Below, piece after piece: positions 39,491-50,890 of a stretch of DNA of 64,000 nucleotides (the stretch's first letter is position 1; every line of letters begins with the position of its first letter). Made by a program: the position numbers and the translations under genes. Source of the DNA: Epinephelus fuscoguttatus (taxonomy: Eukaryota; Chordata; Actinopteri; Perciformes; Serranidae); assembly GCF_011397635.1 (NCBI RefSeq), contig NC_064773.1, positions 27,813,449-27,877,448 of the forward strand, read 5' to 3'. The notes below the pieces were generated by a model. That model was not told the DNA's origin. It searched no databases and saw nothing but the letters and a program-made list of their open reading frames with translations.

Positions 39491-42400
39491 ATGGACTCAA
39501 GTGTCTTTACGGCCATTTCCAAAGGTTTGTTTTCTAGGACAAGGAGGACATATTAAAAACAAATTTGTGGGAGAAGTTGGAGTAAGTGACAGTTTAGAAA
39601 ACGATGACTTTTTCAGTGCTTTTACTCTAGCTAACATAATTAGCTTAGTAAACTAGCATAATAACTTTTCTTTGGATTGTAACGTTACCCTGACGCGTTT
39701 TACCGTGCATCCTAAATCATTTTGCACACATACTATCATATGGATACGAGTACTGCATGTATAGACTACAATAATGTGGCAAAAGTGTAGCTAAGTTTAG
39801 CAACATTGATGTTATTGAACATACACTCCTCGTGTCTGTTAAGGTTGCATTCAAAACAACACTGTCAGCTAATAAACAAAAGCACGGTCCTCATACTGAG
39901 TGAGAATTGGGGGTTAGCAACATGGCTATTCTCTTAACTTTTACTGTCCTCACGTTCGTGGGTTTATTGTCAGGCATTATACTTCATTTAGTTGTGTAAT
40001 TATACAAATTATTATTAAATCATCAAATTAATCCCAGAATGTCCTCAGGAATAACTCAATGATTAACAGCTTCAGTCTGACTCCCTATATTTGTACAGGC
40101 TAATGTGTTAATTTGACAACTTCTCATGTGATTTAGCATGATTTTGTAGACTGATAATATCTGATATATCAGACTAGTTTATTTAGGATTAAAGGGACAG
40201 GTTGATCAGCTGCATTCACTTTCAGTCTGCTTTTCTATTTTTCAGGTGACCCTTTACCTCTGGCGTCACTGCGTCTCCTGGTCCCACCTTTCCAGCTTAT
40301 GGCAGCCTCCATGTGTCAGGTTCTGAAGAGACAAGATGTGATGAACTACTGGAAAGTGGCAGAGTTTGTCTCTTTGGTGACGGACATGGTTCCAGAGCTG
40401 TTAATGTACAAGCACAGGATGCAGCTTAACCTGGGGTTAAGAGCCAGGGTAGGTACCAGTGGAGGACACGGGGCATTCATAGCTAATGTGGTATTTTTGT
40501 AAGATGGAGGCGATTACAGACAGTGAAGGACAGCTAATGATGTGTGAGCTGCATTGTGAACACATGAGTATTGTGTTGCAATATTTGTTTTTCTCCTCAT
40601 CAGTATATTCTTGAGCTGTGCCGAAGTGAACAGCCTGTGGAACTTGACTTCGTCTTGTCTCATCTGGACCAGATTAAACCACAGCACCCCGCCCTGGTAG
40701 ATGTAAGTTATCATCACCATGTAGGTTGTTATCCCATAGTGAGCTTGTAATATTTGTAACGTTTATGCCCATATTGCAGATAAAAGAATCAGAAGAGGAG
40801 GAAGTCGTGGTTAACTTTCGTGAGTTAATCCAGACTCTGCTGAAAGATCCTGAAGAGAGACAAGACTTTTTCTTGGTGAGTCGGTATCACTTACACATCT
40901 GCGAAGCCAAATCCAGCTGTAAATCTTACTCACTGTTAGACTTTCAATTAAGATGAATATTATCAGCTGCACACATTCAGTTATTTGTGGAAACATGTCT
41001 GAAAAAAGTCATGCAGAATCTGAAAAAGGCAAAGACAGCATTATGTGTAGTATGCGATGTGGTAAAATTGTTTTAACACAATCTCTTTTTGTCTTCCAAA
41101 GGAGGTCTTTCCTGTTGAGTATGGACCTCAGTATGAGAGTGATTTACAAATGCTGTTCTCTGAGTTCCTCTGTCGGCTGGCTCAGCTGTTGCCAGTTCCT
41201 GACCTTGAGCAGGTAAGGGGTGTCATTTTTTATAAAGAGGTAACAGTGTCTCACCATCAAAGAATGACTTACTGAGTACTGCTGAATGGGAAGAGATTAT
41301 CCTTGCATTACAGGTAGACAGCAGTAGCAATTGGAAAAGTGGTTAATGGTATGCCACTCTTGTTCTAGTGGTTATGATTTACATGTGCCATATACTGGTC
41401 GAGCAGAAGTGGAATAGAGTATGACACTCTATTAAAATAGAAGTGATAAATCATTTTAAAGTTGCATACAGCATCAGCATATCATAATAGTGGCATCTGT
41501 CAATAAGAATTGGGATATCGCGTTTCTCCAGCCACAGGCTTACTATAGCTTGACTAACTATGTTAAATGTACGGTGCCTTGTAAAAGTATTTACCCCTTT
41601 GGGCACTGTCCTATGTTGTTGTGGTACAACCTGTAATTTAAATTGATTTTTATATGGATTTTTTGTAGTGGGCCCACACAAAACAGTCAAAATTGGTAAA
41701 GTGAAATGAAAAAAAAAAATTGTTTTAAAAAGAATCTGAAAAATAAAAAAACTGAAAAGTGGTGTGCACATATGTATTAACCCCCTTTGCTATGAAGCCC
41801 CTAAATAAGCCCTGGTGCTACCAGTTACCTTTAGAAGTCACATAATTAGTTAAATGAAGTCCACCTCTGTACAATCAGTCACATGATCTTAGTTTATATA
41901 CACCTGTTCCAAAAGGCCCCAGAGTCTGCAGCACCACTAAGCAAGGTTTGCTTCTAAGCAAGTGGCACCATAAAGACCAAGGAGCCCTCCAGACAGGTCA
42001 GGGATAAAGTTTGGGGAAAGTACAGATCAGTGTTAGGCTATAAAAACTTTGAACACCCCACTGAGCAACATTAAATCCTTTTATTACAAAATGGAAATAT
42101 AGCACCATAACATAACAAACCTACCAAGAGAGAGCTGCCTACCAAAACTCAAGGATCAGGGAAGGAGGGCATTAATCAGAGAAACAACATAGAGAGCAAA
42201 GTTAACCCTGAAGGAGCTGGGAAGCTCACAGGAGAGACTGGAGTATCTGTCCCTAGGTCCACATTAAGCCATACAATCCACAGAGCTGCGCTTTATTGAA
42301 GAGTGGCTCGAAAGTTCAACTTTAATCTTACATGACCAGATTACCGTCTTCTCTAAGTTTGGGGAGTCTCCTGCGTGTCTTTTGGTAAACTCTAAACATG

Positions 42401-45400
42401 TTTTTCTTTTGTCCTTAAAGCAGTGGCTTTTTTTCTGGTCACATAAATCCCAGCTCTGTGGAGTGTATGGCTCAAAGTGTTCCTGTCTTTGCTCTCTTTG
42501 TTGTCTCTCTGATGAATGCCCTTCTTGCCTGGTATATAAAGTTTATATATACCATATAGCAGTAATGGCCACATGATATACAGTACAAGCCAAAAGTTTG
42601 GACACACCTTCTCATTCAATGCGTTTTCTTTATTTTCATGACTATTTACATTGTAGATTTTCACTGAAGGCATCAAAACTATGAATGAACACATGTGGAG
42701 TTATGTACTTAACAAAAAAAGGTGAAATAACTGAAAACATGTTTTATATTCTAGTTTCTTCAAAATAGCCACCCTTTGCTCTGATTACTGCTTTGCACAC
42801 TCTTGGCATTCTCTCCATGAGCTTCAAGAGGTAGTCACCTGAAATGGTTTTCCAACAGTCTTGAAGGAGTTCCCAGAGGTGTTTAGCACTTGTTGGCCCC
42901 TTTGCCTTCACTCTGCGGTCCAGCTCACCCCAAACCATCTCGATTGGGTTCAGGTCCGGTGACTGTGGAGGCCAGGTCATCTGCCGCAGCACTCCATCAC
43001 TCTCCTTCTTGGTCAAATAGCCCTTACACAGCCTGGAGGTGTGTTTGGGGTCATTGTCCTGTTGAAAAATAAATGATCGTCCAACTAAACGCAAACCGGA
43101 TGGGATGGCATGTCACTGCAGGATGCTGTGGTAGCCATGCTGGTTCAGTGTGCCTTCAATTTTGAATAAATCCCCAACAGTGTCACCAGCAAAACACCCC
43201 CACACCATCACACCTCCTCCTCCATGCTTCACAGTGGGAACCAGGCATGTGGAATCCATCCGTTCACCTTTTCTGCGTCTCACAAAGACACGGCGGTTGG
43301 AACAAAAGATCTCAAATTTGGACTCATCAGACCAAAGCACAGATTTCCACTGGTCTAATGTCCATTCCTTGTGTTTCTTGGCCCAAACAACTCTCTTCTG
43401 CTTGTTGCCTCTCCTTAGCAGTGGTTTCCTAGCAGCTATTTGACCATGAAGGCCTGATTCGTGCAGTCTCCTCTTAACAGTTGTTCTAGAGATGGGTCTG
43501 CTGCTAGAACTCTGTGTGGCATTCATCTGGTCTCTGATCTGAGCTGCTGTTAACTTGCGATTTCTGAGGCTGGTGACTCGGATGAACTTATCCTCAGAAG
43601 CAGAGGTGACTCTTGGTCTTCCTTTCCTGGGTCGGTCCTCATGTGTGCCAGTTTCGTTGTAGCGCTTGATGGTTTTGCGACTCCACTTGGGGACACATTT
43701 AAAGTTTTTGCAATTTTCCGGATTGACTGACCTTCATTTCTTAAAGTAATGATGGCCACTCGTTTTTCTTTAGTTAGCTGATTGGTTCTTGCCATAATAT
43801 GAATTTTAACAGTTGTCCAATAGGGCTGTCGGCTGTGTATTAACCTGACTTGTGCACAACACAACTGATGGTCCCAACCCCATTGATAAAGCAAGAAATT
43901 CCACTAATTAACCCTGATAAGGCACACCTGTGAAGTGGAAACCATTTCAGGTGACTACCTCTTGAAGCTCATGGAGAGAATGCCAAGAGTGTGCAAAGCA
44001 GTAATCAGAGCAAAGGGTGGCTATTTTGAAGAAACTAGAATATAAAACATGTTTTCAGTTATTTCACCTTTTTTTGTTAAGTACATAACTCCACATGTGT
44101 TCATTCATAGTTTTGATGCCTTCAGTGAGAATCTACAATGTAAACAGTCATGAAAATAAAGAAAACGCATTGAATGAGAAGGTGTGTCCAAACTTTTGGC
44201 CTGTACTGTATGCCGTATGCTACATAGTAACCTATACACCAGGGGTGTCCAATTCAAATTCAGAGAGCTCCAGTTACTGAAATTTCCTCCCAGCAAAGGT
44301 TCAAACCTCATAATGTCAAAATTGCAGCCCACTGGGTCCCATTCTGGAGGTTCTACCCCCCCACTAGTGGTCAACAAAGCTTCATGGAGGGTTGAGAGAC
44401 TTTCTTGATTTTAAGGAGTGGAGGAAAACTTTTTAAAAAAATATACAGTAGGCTCTTATCTCAGGATTTTATTCATTTCTGTGAAAAAAAAATGTTAATC
44501 TTTAAGAGTAGAATGTCATTTAAGCTACAAGCATCTCACAGGATAAGGGCACGGTGAGCACAAACTAAACTCACAGAGTCACTCTTTGCCTGGTCCTGCA
44601 TTAGTAAAGTACACCGTTAAAGCAACCAAAAAACCAATAGAACAAAATTGTGCAGTTTGTCATGTGTTCTGTATATGTTCTGTTATTGTTATGCATTGAA
44701 TATAATATAAAAAATACCCACCTTAATCAGGGATTGCCAGTTTATTTAATGATAGAAAAGGGGTCCCTCAAGGGAAAAGGTAGGGAACCACTATGATAGC
44801 CTACCCCTATGTCGAATACAATTTTAACAAATATCAACAAAATAGGATTTTTTTTTTTTAGATACAGACATTTGGCACTTGTATTGAATACAAATAGTGG
44901 TAACCATCTTTTTCATGAATAATATTTGTCCAAGCACTATGGAGTTAATGCCTACATTTTCAGTAAAAGAAAACAAGACAGAATCTTCTGAATAAAATAA
45001 ATTCAAAAGTGTGTCTTTCAGAAAAAGTGCAAGCAGTGTTTAGAAGCCCCTTTTCTATTTCTTTCTTTTTATGAAACTTTTTTTTTTACTTCTTTTTGTA
45101 GCGAGAGAGATGAGCCTGTCACTGTCCTGCCAGTAATTTGAAACTTGACTTAAATGGAGATGGTGCCATTGTCATGTACATGTGTTGATCCTCATGAGAG
45201 TGAGCCTGTAATGCTTTGCAGTTTTAATAACATATATAGCTGAAACAGCTCACAGCTGTAAATCAGTCCAAACATGATAAGATGTGTTGTACTACTTTAG
45301 TTATAGCAGAGAAAACGGTCTCAGATACAGTCTGTAGCTGGACAGTAGCAAGCCAGTTGCTTCATGCTGCCATTTCTCTCACCTCTCTCTCAAACCGTTG

Positions 45401-48400
45401 TTCCCTCTTTTGCGAACTGTCACGTGTTAAACATGTAAAATGATTCGACTGGCTTGATTAAGTGAAGCTGTTGCCATTTTAACTCAATGAACTGCGCCTG
45501 GGTCTATAGTCACGACCTTCAGAAAAAAGCAAGAGTCTCAAAGATTATTATTCATTCTTATCAATTTATCAGCACTGTTCACAGTTTCGGATAGAACCGT
45601 CGCCGGGTCAGACATCTGTTGATACTCGGTATAATCATTAGGATCTGTCTCAAACTGCGAGTGTAGTCAACAAGAGGTACAGTGGTCCACTCTAAAATTC
45701 TGCACTGTGATAATAATAATAAAAAAAGAAACAGGTCTTGCTATTTTGTTTATGACGTTGAAATCTTTTGATTTTACAGGATTTGGTGTGATTTGTTTAA
45801 TCTTGCATTTTCCACAGACTGTTTCCTGGCTTGGAGCCGAATGCTCTGTGTTGGAGGATTGTGTGCATTCAGTCTCTGAGCCTACAGACTTGAAAAATTT
45901 GCTCCAGCACCACAAACACCTCGGGCATTTAGAGCAACATGGTAAGTCATTACCCATAACTGCATTTATTGTACGTCAATAAAGACAGAACTCTATGACA
46001 GTGACATCTGTGTTATTCTTGTCCTCTTATTTGCAGTTCCACCTTCTAGCATGGGCGACAGCATCCTGTCCTCCCTCTCTGCAGCTCCCCCCAGCCGAGT
46101 GGCAAAACCCACAGAACAACCCAGCCAATTAGATCCAATGCAAGGCCTCAGCGATGACAAACACACTGTATTCGTGGATGGCGTAGCAGTTGAAATAATC
46201 ACAGTGACAGATTATACAGAGGTTGAATTAGACGCAAGCACCGACATCGAGGTGGTGGTGGAAGAAAACTGCTTTGACCGAACAGTGGTTGAAGATTCAC
46301 TGGTAGTGCTTCCCGATGAGACAACCAAGGAAGAAGAAGTGGGTGAAGCAGAGGAAGAAACAACACAAGCTGTAAGTGGTTTGGCAAACATCATCCATCA
46401 GGAGATGAAGAAGGATGATATAGTGTCCTCCCACCAAAAAGTCTCAGTGGGACCTCATGACTGCCCAGACTGTGAGAAGAAATTTAAGTTTGCGTCTTCG
46501 CTAATCGCCCACAGGGTCATCCACACTGGTGAGCGCCCCCACCGGTGCAATGACTGTGGTCGCTGCTTCTCTTTCAGGCAGTCCCTCGACAGGCACAGAC
46601 ACACGCACAAAACTGGACGCAAGTACAGCTGCGCTATCTGCAGGGAGACGTTTGACTCCTTATCAGCCCGCACAGAGCACAAACAAACACACATGGAAGA
46701 TAGCGTTTACACATGTCATCAGTGCAACAAGAAATTTAACTGGGAGCTGGCGCTTGCGAGGCATCTAAAAACTCACACTGATTATCACGATACAAACAAG
46801 CCTACAGGAGACCATAAGGATGAGCAAGAGGTCGTTATAGGTGATGAAACTGTCAGTGAGGCTCCTGTTGTGCTTGCTGAGCCTGACAGTCAGCTGCAGG
46901 CGGATGATAATGGCGATCATGATCCAGAGAACACAGAGGTTGAGAACAGTGAGCGTCCCACCTCTGAGCCAGAAAGCACAGTACCTGAACTAGACAATGA
47001 AGTAATTTCCTTAGTGAAGGTCCGCACAAGTGGACGCAAACGCAAACCTACCATGAAGATCCAGGTAATAAATTTACAGAAGCGCATGGCCACTAAAAGA
47101 AAGAAGGAGATCACCAAGGCCAACCCTCCAGAGCTGAATCCTTTTCCCTTCAACTGGTAAAACCATCTGTCCTCATTCTTGTCTCACAAATGGTTTCCTT
47201 TATTCCTGTTTTTATTATTCTGTTTTTATTACTGTTTAGTACAGAGAATATAATGTACTATTCTATGTTCATTTGAATATATGGCAGCTGTGGATGGACA
47301 TCTGGCAAATCAAGCCCCTCATGTTAGTTTCTCCTTTCTCTTCAGCAGTTCAGAGCACTCTTATGGTTCACACATGGTCTCATCAAAGGACAGTGATGAG
47401 AGTGAGTTCACTTCTAGAAATTTTGATCTTTTTCACCACAAATACACAACCAGAAAAATAAGAGAACTTTACACATTACAAAAAATCAAAGCAGCTTAAA
47501 GCATGTACCCTGTGTATTACAGGTTAGTAATTAAATAATAATTCCCCACTGATTTGTAAACTAAACTAAAATTGAATTGCAGACAAAAGAAAAAGATGGA
47601 GATTGTCTATGAAATATAGGTAAACTAATGTAAACAAATGAAGTCTGATGCTAAAAATGAAGTAATTACCAAGTCAAAAACCTGTAATAACAATAATGTT
47701 CTCAATATTAACATCAAGGTAGTAAAAAGTTAAAAGTAAACCCTAACCTTAAAATAAGTAATTGCTAAGCTGGGCCTGTACATCTTTAAATGATTTGATA
47801 TGCAGCATTATGTTTTTGGGTTGTCCGTCCATTCATCCGTGCGTCCCATACTTGTGACATCTCGAGAAGGCATTGAGGGATTTTGGCACAAACGTCCACA
47901 AAAACAACAAGGGAATTTCTTCACATTTGGTACACAACATCGACTTGGGCTCCATGATGAACTGATTAGATTTTGGTGGTCAAAGGTCAAGCCCACTGGG
48001 ACCTTGCCTCTGCTTCATGCTTGTGAATGTGATATCTCAAGAACACCTTGAGGAAATGTCTTCAAATTTGGCACAAACTGTCCACTTGGACTAAAAGATA
48101 AACAGATTAGAATTTGGTGGTCAGAGGTCAAGGTCACTGTGACCTCATTTGTTTCATTCTCATGGGTGTGATATCTCAAGAACGCCTTGAGGGAATTTCC
48201 TCAAATTGGGCACAAACTGTCCAAGTGATTAAAATTTGGTGGTCGAAGTTCAAAGGCCAAGGTCACTGTGACCTTATAAAATGTTTTGGGCCAAAACTCA
48301 AAAAATCATGCATGCTAATGCCTGCCCGCCCTAAAACTTTGCTGATTGTGTAGATCTTCTGTGCTGCCAGGTGGAAGACGTGTGTGAAGCATCCATATTT

Positions 48401-50002
48401 TCACAGACATGGATGTAAACTAATTGCAACTTAACTGCTGCGCAGAGACATAGAACAGCGAGGTGGTAATTTTAGTATATTGGAAAAACTACACGTCAGC
48501 ATACAATTTTTTAAACTTAATTTCCAAGGAAAATGTCCAACTTCTTTCAGAGTAATTTAATTTTAATTGTTACGAGGTAATCATTAATTCGCAACTTTGC
48601 AAGGTTACTGAAAATCCTTTGATAGTACTTAAAAAAAGAAAGTCCAAAATACAAGCATGCAATTTGTACCTTTTTTTTAGCACAATTTTAATTTCTTGGC
48701 TCCAGTCTCTAATAATGTTTTTTTTCCCCATTAGGTTCTGTAGCAGATGGCTCGTCAGCTGCTTTCTCCTGTCCTAAGTGCTTCTTCCACCACTCAGAAG
48801 AGGCACACGTCCAGCAGCACATTGACAAGGTCCACTCAGTTGAGATGGAGGATGACGAGCTGTCCTCTCAGCCCCTTGCTGAGGAAGAGGGACGCTTTAG
48901 TTGTCCAGACTGTGAGAAGAGCTTTAAGTTCCAATCTTTACTAAAAGCCCACCAGCGCATCCACACTGGCGAGCAGCCCTTCTTGTGTTCTCAGTGCGGG
49001 CGGCGGTTCTCCTTCAAACAGTCCTTGGAGAGGCACAAGCATACGCACAAGTCTGGGCGCAAGTACGAGTGCCTGATCTGTGGCGAGTTCTTCAAATCCG
49101 TGGTGGCTCAGAGGGAGCATAAGAGCACCCACATGGAGAACGGCGAGTACCTGTGTTCAGAGTGTGGCCGTTCGTTTGCCTGGAAGTCTGCACTGGTGAG
49201 ACACCTCAAGACCCACAGCGAGGATGCTGACAAGGTGGAGCGTTCTTACAAATGCCCTCACTGTGACCTTGGCTTCAACTGTGCCAGCTACCTCAACAGG
49301 CACCTCCAGACTCACCAGGAAGAACGAGTGCACACCTGCAACTGCGGAAAGAGCTTCGCCTACCGGGCAGCTCTCACTGCACATCAGCGCATCCATCAAA
49401 AGGAGCGGCCGCACATATGTACACAGTGCGGCAAGGGATTTCTCTACAAGGGGGGTTTACTGAGCCACATGAAGATCCACTCAGAGGAGAAGCCCTTCAT
49501 GTGTTCCTTCTGCGGTAAGAGCTTCAAGAGGGAACGTAACATGAAGAAGCACGAGCGCTGCCACACACGGGAAAACGTTTTCAGCTGCTCGCAGTGCGAC
49601 AAGAACTTTGTCTATAAGGCGACTTTGATCAGACACGAGCTGACTCATTCAGGTGAGAGGCCGTACCTCTGCTCTGACTGTGGGAAGGGCTTCTTTTCCC
49701 ATGCCGAGCTTCTAAAACACGAGCGTTTCCACACGGGCCACAAGCCCTTCCAGTGCCCCCACTGTGGTAAGAGATTCACTCAGTCCTGCTACCTGACCAT
49801 CCACTTGCGATACCACACAGGAGTCCGGCCATACTCTTGCACCGAGTGCGACAAGAGCTTCCTCAGTGCCAACCGCCTGAAGAGACACCAGCGAACACAT
49901 TCAGGGGAGAAACCTTACCTCTGTGTAGAATGTGGGAAGGGATTCAGGCAGTCATATAATCTGAAGATGCATCAACGAACACATATCATGAAGTTAAAAT
50001 AG
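39491..50002 (+). CDS. TIN2 N-terminal-domain zinc-finger protein with two alternative terminal exons
   Basis: Exons 39491-39524, 40246-40448, 40604-40702, 40780-40875, 41102-41212 and 45818-45941, then either 46037-47160 (596 codons) or 48735-50002 (644 codons). All joins keep frame with GT/AG. Residues about 13-195 (LASLRLLVPPFQLMAASMCQ; WKVAEFVSLVTDMVPELLMY; LNLGLRARYILELC; LFSEFLCRLAQLLPVPDLEQ|TVSWL) line up with human TIN2 positions 10-200 as I remember them, including its LPTPQAQQLQDVLSWM block. TIN2 is the shelterin hub; this domain binds TPP1 and TRF2 in mammals. No FxLxP TRF1-binding motif is seen in either tail; C2H2 fingers replace it. Function (DNA-directed TIN2-like factor) is inference. 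Intron 5 holds Tc1 elements. Confidence 0.8.
39525..40245. other. Intron 1 of TIN2/zinc-finger gene
   Basis: No repeats or exons recognised. Confidence 0.5.
41571..42540. mobile_element. Tc1-like element, two opposed 5' halves (foldback)
   Basis: The plus half begins with CGGTGCCTTGTAAAAGTATT at 41571 and runs into transposase N-terminal coding (GGAGCCCTCCAGACAGGTCA; TTGAACACCCCACTGAGCAA; AAGGAGGGCATTAATCAGAG; ATCCACAGAGCTGCGCTTTA) up to about 42315. From about 42325 to 42535 the same family runs on minus (GAAGGGCATTCATCAGAGAG; CCACAGAGCTGGGATTTATG; GGAGACTCCCCAAACTTAG). Neither half keeps a catalytic domain. Confidence 0.75.
42581..44208 (-). mobile_element. Tc1/mariner transposon, near full length, TA-flanked
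   Basis: 1628 bp between TA dinucleotides (42579-42580 and 44209-44210). The ends are CAGTACAAGCCAAAAGTTTG and CAGTACAGGCCAAAAGTTTG. Inverted repeats of roughly 250 bp are nearly identical, which argues for a fairly recent insertion. It lies in intron 5 of the zinc-finger gene, opposite to its transcription. Confidence 0.9.
42744..43828 (-). pseudogene. Tc1-like transposase, broken by one frameshift and one stop
   Basis: Start MARTNQLTKEKRVAIITLRN at about 43795; helix-turn-helix QSIRKIAKTLNVSPSGVAK, after which a one-base loss at about 43680 shifts frame. It resumes with MNATQSSSSRPISRTTVKRR; the DDE part shows VLWSDESKFEIF (first Asp region) and WPPQSPDLNPIEMVWGELDR (last catalytic region). 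An in-frame TGA follows HSILQ at about 43111, at a CGA position in relatives, consistent with CpG decay. Ends FEETRI. Length otherwise normal for Tc1 (about 340 codons). Confidence 0.85.
44230..44800. mobile_element. hAT-like non-autonomous element, copy 2
   Basis: Shares TTTCTTGATTTTAAGGAGTG, GGAAAACTTTT and CCTGCATTAGTAAAGTACAC with 31365-32040, and ends AAAAGGTAGGGAACCACTAT, which mirrors the GGTTCCCA terminus of the other copy. Confidence 0.55.
44801..45817. other. Rest of intron 5, no recognised element
   Basis: A poly-T run at about 45080 and a short AATAAT tract at 45710 are all that stands out. Confidence 0.45.
46037..47160 (+). CDS. Terminal exon 7A: acidic region, four C2H2 fingers, basic tail
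   Basis: The acceptor TTATTTGCAG|TTCCACC at phase 1 completes the codon left by exon 6. First comes an acidic, finger-free stretch of about 135 residues (TDYTEVELDASTDIEVVVEE), then four fingers at about residues 363-470: CPDC..FKFASSLIAHRVIH, CNDC..FSFRQSLDRHRHTH, CAIC..FDSLSARTEHKQTH and CHQC..FNWELALARHLKTH. A C-terminal tail follows with RTSGRKRKPTMK (AT-hook-like GRKRK) and KRMATKRKKEITK, ending NPFPFNW. The same tail end survives in the decayed copy at 11285-11870, so 7A was present before that duplication. Confidence 0.85.
47161..47799. other. 3' flank of exon 7A
   Basis: 3' UTR and intron. The first 300 bp are conserved with the decayed upstream copy. No clear AATAAA; ATATAATGTACTAT at about 47247 is a weak candidate region. 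Confidence 0.4.
48131..48145. promoter_or_regulatory. Perfect palindromic ERE in intron before exon 7B
   Basis: AGGTCACTGTGACCT, directly preceded by AGAGGTCA, giving three consecutive half-sites. Confidence 0.6.
48260..48274. promoter_or_regulatory. Second perfect palindromic ERE before exon 7B
   Basis: AGGTCACTGTGACCT, 129 bp after the preceding site and 461 bp before the exon 7B acceptor. Confidence 0.6.
48735..50002 (+). CDS. Terminal exon 7B: about fourteen C2H2 fingers
   Basis: The acceptor TTTTCCCCATTAG|GTTCTGTAGC has phase 1, so exon 6 can join it (codon G|GT). An isolated first finger (CPKC..HHSEEAHVQQHIDKVH) precedes thirteen more from about residue 271. The first four of these match exon 7A finger by finger (CPDC..FKFQSLLKAHQRIH; FSFKQSLERHKHTH; HKSTHMEN; ALVRHLKTH), showing that the exons are duplicates. 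One finger at about 49335 has CxC instead of CxxC (HTCNCGKSF), so zinc binding there may be weak. Many linkers are TGE(R/K)P-like. Stop after HQRTHIMKLK. A methionine at 48845 could start an independent protein, but the splice phase favours joining. Confidence 0.85.
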
Positions 50003-50229
50003 ACTTTAAAGGTACACTATGCAGAATTTCCCCCCCCAAAAAACAATGTTTTCACAGCTGCCCAGAATACCAGTATTGAGTCTCATCTTTGTAAATTTTG
50101 AAACTATTCCAGGTGCTTAACTTAATTGACATCTAGCTAGAGAATCTGTAAGCCTGTCACAGGCTGTGTGTTAGTCACAAAACTAGGCCAATCACTAAGT
50201 TTGAATGTCCTTCTCTGAGAATAACTAAG

Positions 50230-50235
50230 AATAAA
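50230..50235 (+). terminator. Putative polyadenylation signal for exon 7B transcripts
   Basis: AATAAA, 228 bp after the stop codon. Confidence 0.4.
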
Positions 50236-50884
50236 TATAGATGAGTGATGAATTTTGTTGGATTGCTGTTCAGTTATTCATGGGCTATTTGGGGTTTTTG
50301 AGCAAATGTAGAAAAAGAGCATTCAAATACTGATTTGGATGTTGATTTCCATGGCAACGATTGAAGCTTCAAAAATTTCAGGTCAGTCGTACAATAATTA
50401 GAGTTAAACAAAAGTAAATTTCTCAGTCATGACTTTTGACCCTCTAGAAGTGTGTTGCTGTGAATTTAAATGCAAAGCTCATTCCATGAGTGACTCTGGA
50501 GTTGCCTTTCACTTTAACTGGCAATTTTTACAATCACTAACATACAATTCCTGCATAGTATATCTTTAATTTATTGCTCTGGAGATAAATACTTTGTAAC
50601 TTCAAGGGGTATGAGACTAGTTAAGAATGGGAGAAACAACTGTAGATGGACTGTTGTGAATTTATCTCCTATGCAACTGCAAAGAAGTTCATCTAGTTTA
50701 GAATCTTGTTCTAGCAGGAATAAGTTCATGTCGAATGTTTTCCATTGAATTGTATGCATTCGATTTTCAGGTTCTGTTGCGATTAAAACACACTGTGCAG
50801 AGGAATGTGTGTTTTTCAGATCCACTGTGATCATCTCGACTCCACCTTCAAATAATGAACACAAGGTTTTACATAAATTCAGTC

Positions 50885-50890
50885 TTTATT
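50885..50890 (-). terminator. Polyadenylation signal of APEX1
   Basis: AATAAA on minus (TTTATT on plus), about 600 bp after the APEX1 stop. APEX1 and the zinc-finger gene converge tail to tail here. Confidence 0.55.

Larger units (their letters stand above)
47800..48460 (+). repeat. ERE-bearing dispersed repeat, copy 5
   Basis: Full plus-strand order: ATTATGTTTTTGGGTTGTCC, AGGGATTTTGGCACAAACGT, three cycles of 'TTGGTGGTCAAAGGTCAAG.. GTGACCT.. ATATCTCAAGAACACCTTGA' and the end ACAGACATGGATGTAAACTA. Sub-repeat period about 120 bp. It sits between exon 7A and exon 7B. Confidence 0.85.

Noticed and set aside
48845-50002. Single-exon zinc-finger gene starting at Met 48845
   Set aside because: An open frame with an extra finger extends upstream to a good acceptor at 48735 whose phase fits exon 6. 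Kept only as an alternative.
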